NCBI GenBank assembly: GCA_003254885.1
Contig: QANT01004418.1
Coordinates: 27,508-91,507, forward strand
Length of the DNA stretch: 64,000 bases
Source: Purshia tridentata
Taxonomy: Eukaryota; Streptophyta; Magnoliopsida; Rosales; Rosaceae
Reading direction: 5' to 3'
The notes beneath the pieces were generated by a model. It did not search any database, was not told where the DNA came from, and was given only the letters and a program-made list of their open reading frames with translations. Positions 58,140 to 64,000 of the stretch are shown here, piece after piece. The position numbers and the translations under genes are program-made. Every line of letters begins with the position of its first letter. The first letter of the stretch is position 1.

Positions 58140-59600
58140 AGCGAGACGTTGTTCGTTGGGAATTGTCTCCAAGCTGACCGCAGGTTCATGCATCAGCTCC
58201 TAACACCTGCATGCTGGCTTGGCACTGATGTAAGTTGACATTAATGTTGTATGCGCACCAAAACCAAACTAACACCCTGCCGCTGATTATGCTACTGTTC
58301 TAACCCCTTTTGTTCCATGGCAACATAGCATATTGACACAGCTCTCTGGCTGCTTCGGAAGCGGCAGGCGGAGCACCCTGAGACCTTTGGAACAAGGTGG
58401 ACGACCGTTGACTATTGTTTTCCGGTACGTGTATGTTGTTGTTGACTGTGGTCCCCAAAGATGGTGTTATGTTCTTTGTAGGCTGCATATTCAAGTTGTA
58501 TCCAGATATTGTCTTTGCGTTGTCCATGTTCTGTCTGCATGCTGGCCATCTAGTTGTTATATTTTTTTATTTACTAGTTGAGCACTCACTCTCATGTCTG
58601 AGTATATTTCCTAACACAGCATATTGACACAGCTCTCTGGCTGCTTCAGAAGCGGCATGCAAAGCACCCTGAGACCTTTGGAACAAGGTGGACGATCGTT
58701 GATCGTTGTTTTCCAGTACGTGTATGTTGTTGTTGACTATGGTCCCCGAAGATGGTGTTATGTTCTTTCTAGGCTGCATATTCAAGTTGTATCTAGATAT
58801 TGTCTATGCGTTGTCTATGTTCTATCTGCATGCTGGCCATCTAGTTGTTATAGTTTTTTATTTACTGGTTGAGCACTCACTCTCATGTCTGACTATATTT
58901 CCTGACCACCGACTAAATTTGCAATTCCTTGTCCGATCGACACAAGCTGCTATCACAACTCACAGAACAAGGTCCGCGAAGACAAAAATATCAATTCCAA
59001 TTGGGGTGCTGACCTTTGTCACAGGCACAAACCCCTGTTATGGCAAAGCATGGACTGAGGTTGACAAGGTGTTCTATCCACTAAATGTCGAAGACAGACA
59101 TTGGGTAGCTGTGGTCATTGACCTTGTGGCTCGAAAGCTCTGTGTGTACGATTCATATGTCGACCTCCATGCCGATAAGAAGATATTTGATGCCCTTCAG
59201 CCTATGAGTACGTTGCTACCGGCCATTCTCAGGGATGCCCTGTTCTATGATGCTCGGCACGACTTGCAGTGTGATGGGCAGCTGTGGCCAATTGAACGTA
59301 TGTCCGGTGTGCCACAACAAACCAACGGGTGAGCATTTTTTATTTCTTTTGTGTATCATTTTGCTGATTTGCATAACATGTGTTGATGCACTCTCATGCT
59401 TTCCGGTTTTGAATCTCTCTCTAATATTTCCCCTTTGGTCTTATATATAGGGGTGACTGTGGAGTGTTTGTGCTGAAGTTTATTGAGTTGCTATCAGCGG
59501 GACACTCTGTTGATTGCTGTACACAGGAGAATATATGTTGGTTTCGAGTCTGATTAGCTGCGGACATGTATGTACGTGAGGCCATCATGTAGCCTGACCC
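58140..59600 (+). pseudogene. Ulp1/C48-type cysteine protease domain of a transposon gene
   Basis: Exon-like blocks: 58141-58230 (ETLFVGNCLQADRRFMHQLL), a duplicated block near 58330 and 58621 (HIDTALWLL..KR), then a block ending at 59328 and a final block from about 59451. The catalytic residues of family C48 are visible: His in VEDRHWVAVV (near 59099), Asp in LCVYDSY (near 59148), Gln-rich PQQTNG and Cys in GDCGVFVLKF (near 59458). Real Ulp1 enzymes remove SUMO; transposon-borne copies have unknown roles. A stop in the last block (near 59550) and the duplicated exon argue that this copy is decaying, although the core residues remain. Confidence 0.7.
58329..58910 (+). repeat. 291-bp tandem duplication including a protease exon
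   Basis: CATATTGACACAGCTCTCTG begins at 58329 and at 58620, period 291. Each copy contains an exon-like block followed by a GTACGTG donor and about 200 bases of intron-like sequence. The copies differ at scattered sites. Confidence 0.88.
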
Positions 59601-60000
59601 AGTGTAGTGGTGATGTTGTGATTATATGGTGTATTAGCAGTTCAGTAATTCACTAATTTTTAGATACCATGTAATTCACTAAACCGTCAGGTTGATGGCA
59701 TGTAATTAGCTACACCGATCCTTCTTTGGAATCCATGTTATTCAATCATAGTTGACGTTAGGGACCCAAAATCATGTCCAACCACAACCATGGTTTTATT
59801 CGTCGGTCATTTTTGTGTTTATGAATGGAAACATATTAGCTTCACACAGAAGGTACGAACAATGTTAATAATAACTCAGGCCAATATAATAGTCGGGATT
59901 ATCCCGACAGCTCTTTTTCGGCTAATTGGAAACTTTGCCGATGCGAACAAAAAAACGACAACGTGGGGACACCAACTTGATAGGTGATGTGTTGCAATAT
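59600..60000. other. Flank of the Ulp1-type element
   Basis: Non-coding sequence after the protease remnant. TGTAATTCACTAA/CATGTAATTAGC words repeat loosely at 59640-59720. No gene is supported. Confidence 0.3.
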
Positions 60001-60039
60001 TGTGTTGACTCATTGTTTGCTTGTTGTCATCTCTTAAGT

Positions 60040-61515
60040 CCTACAAAGGATGTCTGCAAATTTTAAAGTTTGTGGAAGCAGACAAAAGGCGGCCAGTATG
60101 TGGATACAAAATTGCAAAACTTACAGCTAACAGATAAGAACTTGTTGCAAACCCAACATTTGTGTCCGCACGTTGTCCGCAGTTTGTCGACCTTTTGTCA
60201 ACGTCAGCAAAATAAATAAAAAAATGCTTTCATCCTCACCTGAGAACAACCCTTATTATATAACTAAATATTATAAGAAAATATATGGTTATATGTTAGT
60301 TATATACAACTTATCAGTCCGCTAGAGATGATGGCCGCAAATATGAAAGTCTTTGCACGTGGACAATAGATGGCCAGTAGAGCAGACAATAGGTGGACAA
60401 TATCGAACAATATATGGATACAATATTTCAAAACATCAGAATTTTTGACAATGTCTCAACACGTTGTCCTGCCTCCGTCCAACTTTTGTCTGCCCTCTGC
60501 CCGCTTCCTCAAACTTGAAAATTTGCGAACATTCACACCTGAGAAAATACCTATAACTTGTAGTCTTATAATTATATATTGGAATTTCTCAGGTGAGGAT
60601 GACCGCACCTTTTTAAAGTTCGCGGACACCGATCGCAGGTAGACAATAGGTGGACAATGGGCACATACAGATGTGTTCCCAATTATGATTTGTTAAAGCA
60701 AGTTTTGCAATTTTATATCCACCTAGTGTCTGCTTATTGTCGACCCTCTGTCTGCGTCTGCAAACTTTTAAATTTATTGGCCTTCTCTCAAAGAATGACT
60801 AATTATGAATTTGTATACATCAAAATTATAACATACTTACATGTTTTCTCACGTGATGATGACCACATTTTTTTTGGCGACTGTGATAGGGTGTGGACAC
60901 AGATGATGTTTTGCAACAATTGTTGTATTATCCATTCATTGAACACCTATTGTCTACCTGTTGTCCTTTTCTACACTTTTTCTCTAATTTGCGGGCATCC
61001 ACCCCAAAGGACTGATAAGTTATCAACTTCATAAGTTATAATTTATACGTATTATGTAATCTACCAATCAAATAATCAATTACCCAATTGAAAGTTTGAC
61101 ACTCAATTACTCTTTAATTAGTCAATTACTCAATTGAACATTGAAGCCCTTATCGCATCCATTAAAACCCCAACTATACTAAAATTAGTCAGTACCCCAA
61201 TGCCCCACACTCCAATTGCCCAATCTCCCAATATCCCAAACCCCAATCTTCCAATTGTTAGGGGTTTAGGCCCTTCTGTAAACATTATACACTAAATGGA
61301 TTTTGTCAGGTGAGGATGATTGCACTTTTTAAAGTTTACGTAGACGAATAGAAAGTGGACCTCAAGTGGACAATGTGTGGATACAAAATTGCAAACTTGC
61401 TGCAACAAATTTGTTGCAAACACATCATCTATGTCCACACATTGGCCGCTTATTGTTCACCATCTGTCTGCGTCCGTGAACTTTAAAAAGTGCCATCATC
61501 CTCTCTAGAGAGGAC
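60040..61515. repeat. Cluster of about five foldback repeats of roughly 200 bases
   Basis: Units near 60040-60240, 60310-60560, 60588-60790, 60845-61020 and 61305-61515. Each tends to start with GTGAGGATGA and a TTTTTAAAGTTxGCGGAC-like stretch and end with the complement, with GTGGACAATxxGTGGA on the left and TGTCCACxxATTGTCxxC on the right. The last unit is the cleanest: GATGATTGCACTTTTTAAAG pairs with AACTTTAAAAAGTGCCATCATC. No coding capacity. Half-units with the same words occur at 55120-55215, 56700-56815, 62335-62400 and 63800-63950. Confidence 0.7.
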
Positions 61516-62789
61516 TGATACACTAAAACTATTATTTCGTGTATATATATATGATCCCCAAATGGATGTGGCCCAATCTATATGAAGTTGTTAAGTTTGG
61601 GGAAAATTAAATATAGACATATTTTTTAGAATCATTTGTATTTAATGTTCATGCAATGAATACCAAAAAAGAAGCTAAACTGGACCAAAATTCCCGTTTG
61701 GCCTTAACTTGACCCGAGCCAAACGCCTATAAGGCTGAAGCTTGAGGAATACATGGAGTTGTGTATTTAGGCCCGAAGCCAGGCCCGAGCCGGCCTCACA
61801 ATCCTATTCGGCGCTTGTAAATGGATGATTACGCCTGAAAAATTAGAGTTGAGCTGGACTGGGCTACTTGGGCTGTTTGCCTACCATAATTGTTGCCCAT
61901 AGAACATATATTAATTTCTGTGACCAAATTACTCATAATTGTTGTTGTCCCCATCACGGGTACGACCCCAATAACAAATGTGTAGATAATTATTAAATAT
62001 TTATGTTGTTTTGTGTATAAGGAGGTGAAGGAGGGGCAAGCTTCAAACAAATAGTAAGTAGAAGTAATTTAGATATTTAGTATGCAGACTAAATATTAAG
62101 TCAAATTGATAAAACAACAGATATGAAAATTCTGCGTACTCTGATCAAAATAGGCTATCCAAGGAATTCATGTCGAATGTCGAAGCAATTTTTCAGGTTC
62201 CAAAATTAAAAATCGGAAATGTTTTAATTAATTTGCACTTGGGTTGAAAAATTCCCCTGCTGAACTAGAGTGACTAGAGTCAGTACGACTAAACCCTTGT
62301 GCACTTAGGCCTGGTCGTGGTCATCAAACTATTGGCTACATGTTGTCCGCATGATGGCCACCCGCTGTCCTCACTTATGTGATGTCCATATCTGCCTGCG
62401 ATGTGTAAGCTCTATTTGCCAGGTGTTGGAACAAAATACAGTCACGGTTACTAACGGAACCAAGGGCACACAAGGGCAACGTCCGTCCACCTTGTTCAAT
62501 GCTTTAAACTGCCCCCGTTATCGCTGTCAGTTACTGTTCCTCCCAAATTGAAAGAGGACCTAACCCGCAGCGGCGCCAAAGGCTCCCATTCGTGCCAAAA
62601 CCTCCCTGCCAACTCCAAATACCCTCCCATCGATAGCCTCCCTATTTATTTGTGGGTTATCGTTTCCACCTCACCGCCAATCCAAGGACCCAGTGCAATC
62701 TAAGCTCTGAGGCCCACGCATACAAACCCAGTGCGATCTAAGCTCTGAGGCCCACGTAACAACTATAACCAGGTGGGCAGTGAAGAAAT

Positions 62790-62930
62790 GCAGGTCCCAT
62801 TGAGCGAATCCAGCTCCCACTGAGCAAATCCAGCTTCCATTGAGGAAATCCAGCTCCCACTGAGGAAGTCCAGCTCCCACTGGGCAAATCCAGCTCCCAT
62901 TGAATATATCCAGCGCGCACTGTTCAATCT
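62790..62930 (+). repeat. 21-bp minisatellite, about six copies
   Basis: Repeats of CTCCCACTGAGCAAATCCAG with variants (ATTGAG, ACTGGG, GGAAG) and a period of 21. Overlapping minus-strand frames reading SxGAGF/QWELD-like units are products of the repeat. Confidence 0.88.
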
Positions 62931-63522
62931 ACAGTGAGTCACCTCCATTTGCTTGAATATCTGTTTGTTTTTTAATTTTTTTTTCCAGTTAAGATGGGAG
63001 CAAGCACAGGGAAGTGCTTACGCCTGGTCTGTTTTATGTTTTGTTGGAAGGCACCTCAGATGTGCCGTTGCTCAACACTGTGCTTATTTGTGTTATAGAC
63101 AGTCATAGGCTACTTATACACACCCATAGGCTGGTTTATTCGAGCTTTTGGTGGCAATGCTTGAAATGCAGACATAGCCTGGACAATAAGTACACAGGTT
63201 GTCGCCACATCAATCCGTCGCAATTAGCTTCTGTCTGACTGCTAATTGTCTTTTGTATGTGGAGACAACCTCTGCACCAATTATGTACGTGTTGAGACCG
63301 CAATGTCGAGTGCATTGTTGCATGTAGTTTCCCTGAAATAATTGTTTTGCCTGCCTCAATTGATGCAGCCATTGGATCATGGCAAAAGTTTAACTTACTA
63401 ATGCACCCATAACAACATATGTCGTAGGGAATATATTATGTTTGTTTGGTTTTAATCATTGAATTCCTAGCCACCTTACTCCGTCAATCTGCTTGCACGT
63501 TGATTGTCCTCATTTCGTATCA

Positions 63523-63638
63523 ATTAGAAGCTGGCTCAAGTTAGCACACCAATGGTCGCTACTTTCTGTATTTTGTACAAATTAGAAGCTGGCTCAAGTT
63601 GGCACACCAATGGTTGCTACTTTCTATATTTTGTACCT
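63523..63638 (+). repeat. 58-bp tandem duplication
   Basis: ATTAGAAGCTGGCTCAAGTT begins at 63523 and 63581, period 58, with three or four differences between copies. Confidence 0.85.
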
Positions 63639-63799
63639 GGATATAAAGTTTGGGAATTGGATTAAGGTGCTTCTAACTCTGTACCGCAACTTCTTAGGCC
63701 ACCCTAGTGGTTCTTAGTGCATGCAAATATTTTGTACGTGCTAGGTTTGTAAACTTGTTAATAAATTGTTGACCTCCTATACAACGGATGTGCCATTCT

Positions 63800-63950
63800 C
63801 AAAATTAGGGGAGGGGGACAAAAATGCCGCCACCAGGCAGACAATGTGTGGACACAGTCGTAACCACATCAGCAATGAAGTTTTTGTCTGCCATGTGTTC
63901 ACACAGTGTCTGCTGCCTGTCCACACTTTGGGGGCCACCCCAACGTAACG
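63800..63950. repeat. Foldback with GTGGACA-type words
   Basis: CCACCAGGCAGACAATGTGTGG-like sequence on the left pairs with TGTTCACACAGTGTCTGCTG and TGTCCACACTTTGG on the right. It resembles the units clustered at 60040-61515. Confidence 0.5.
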
Positions 63951-64000
63951 GTATTACTAAATTTGATGAGTGATTCACTCGATGCGTACCCTGCCCAGAG

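Larger units (their letters stand above)
61516..64000. other. Terminal repeat-rich region without recognised gene
   Basis: No coding region is supported. Contents: a GAAGCC/CCCGAGCC-rich stretch near 61740-61800, a 33-base direct repeat at about 62690-62755, the minisatellite at 62790-62930, a 58-base duplication at 63523-63635 and a GTGGACA-type foldback at 63800-63950. Open frames here are repeat-driven or random. Confidence 0.4.

Noticed and set aside
60040-61515. CRISPR-like array
   Set aside because: The repeats are diverged 200-base foldbacks in a plant genome, without regular short spacers.
62671-62948. Overlapping minus-strand frames with repeated Gly-Ala-Trp-Glu units
   Set aside because: They are produced by the 21-bp minisatellite, which is open in three frames because the period is a multiple of three.

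Overview
WHAT IT IS. A plant nuclear window: AT-rich intergenic DNA, GT-AG introns in nearly every gene, plant-only families (P-class PPR, basic proline-rich microtubule protein, DUF1985/Ulp1 transposon genes), and many MITE-like, LINE and pararetrovirus-like relics. The products look like a woody rosid, possibly Rosaceae; that placement is an impression from memory, not something the sequence proves. One ambiguous base (25178) lies in a purine tract and marks an assembly weak point.

LAYOUT. (a) 1.4-24 kb is a gene-dense block: IMP2 inner-membrane protease (+, 1476-2720), a Yippee zinc protein (+, 4315-6871), an intronless PPR protein (+, 7571-10162), a decayed copy of the Yippee 3' end (10305-10885), a BPP-type microtubule protein (+, 13056-15798), a cytoplasmic RLK-like kinase (+, 18594-21524) and a clathrin light chain (-, 23101-23923). 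(b) 24.4-29.4 kb is repeat-rich: a purine/low-complexity repeat, and a Mutator-like non-autonomous element with a 9-bp target duplication. (c) 29.4-36.2 kb holds a Sororin-like cohesion protein (-), a HIG1 protein (+), a BTB/POZ protein with a GC-AG intron (+) and its broken tandem duplicate. (d) 36.2-41 kb is transposon and pararetrovirus-like debris in two opposing orientations. (e) 41.5-52.1 kb is a 13-exon PP2A methylesterase gene (PME1) whose long introns carry a hAT-like element and a LINE fragment and whose exon 2 acceptor is tandemly duplicated. (f) 52.1-64 kb is transposon territory: long foldback elements, a LINE tail with a target duplication, a broken DUF1985/Ulp1-protease element with two internal tandem duplications, a cluster of about five foldback repeats rich in GTGGACAA-like words, and minisatellites.

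HOW IT FITS TOGETHER. The genes are independent eukaryotic units, not operons. From memory, the order IMP2, Yippee, BPP, kinase matches Arabidopsis At3g08980-At3g09010, BPP and clathrin light chain are close neighbours near At2g40060-At2g40070, and Sororin and BTB are neighbours at At3g56250/At3g56230. This shared order supports the product calls. The most unusual items are the Ulp1/DUF1985 element with its foldback cluster, the duplicated PME1 splice acceptor, the inverted pararetrovirus-like segments, and the many simple two-copy tandem duplications across the window. All exon limits were read by eye from splice signals and reading phase.
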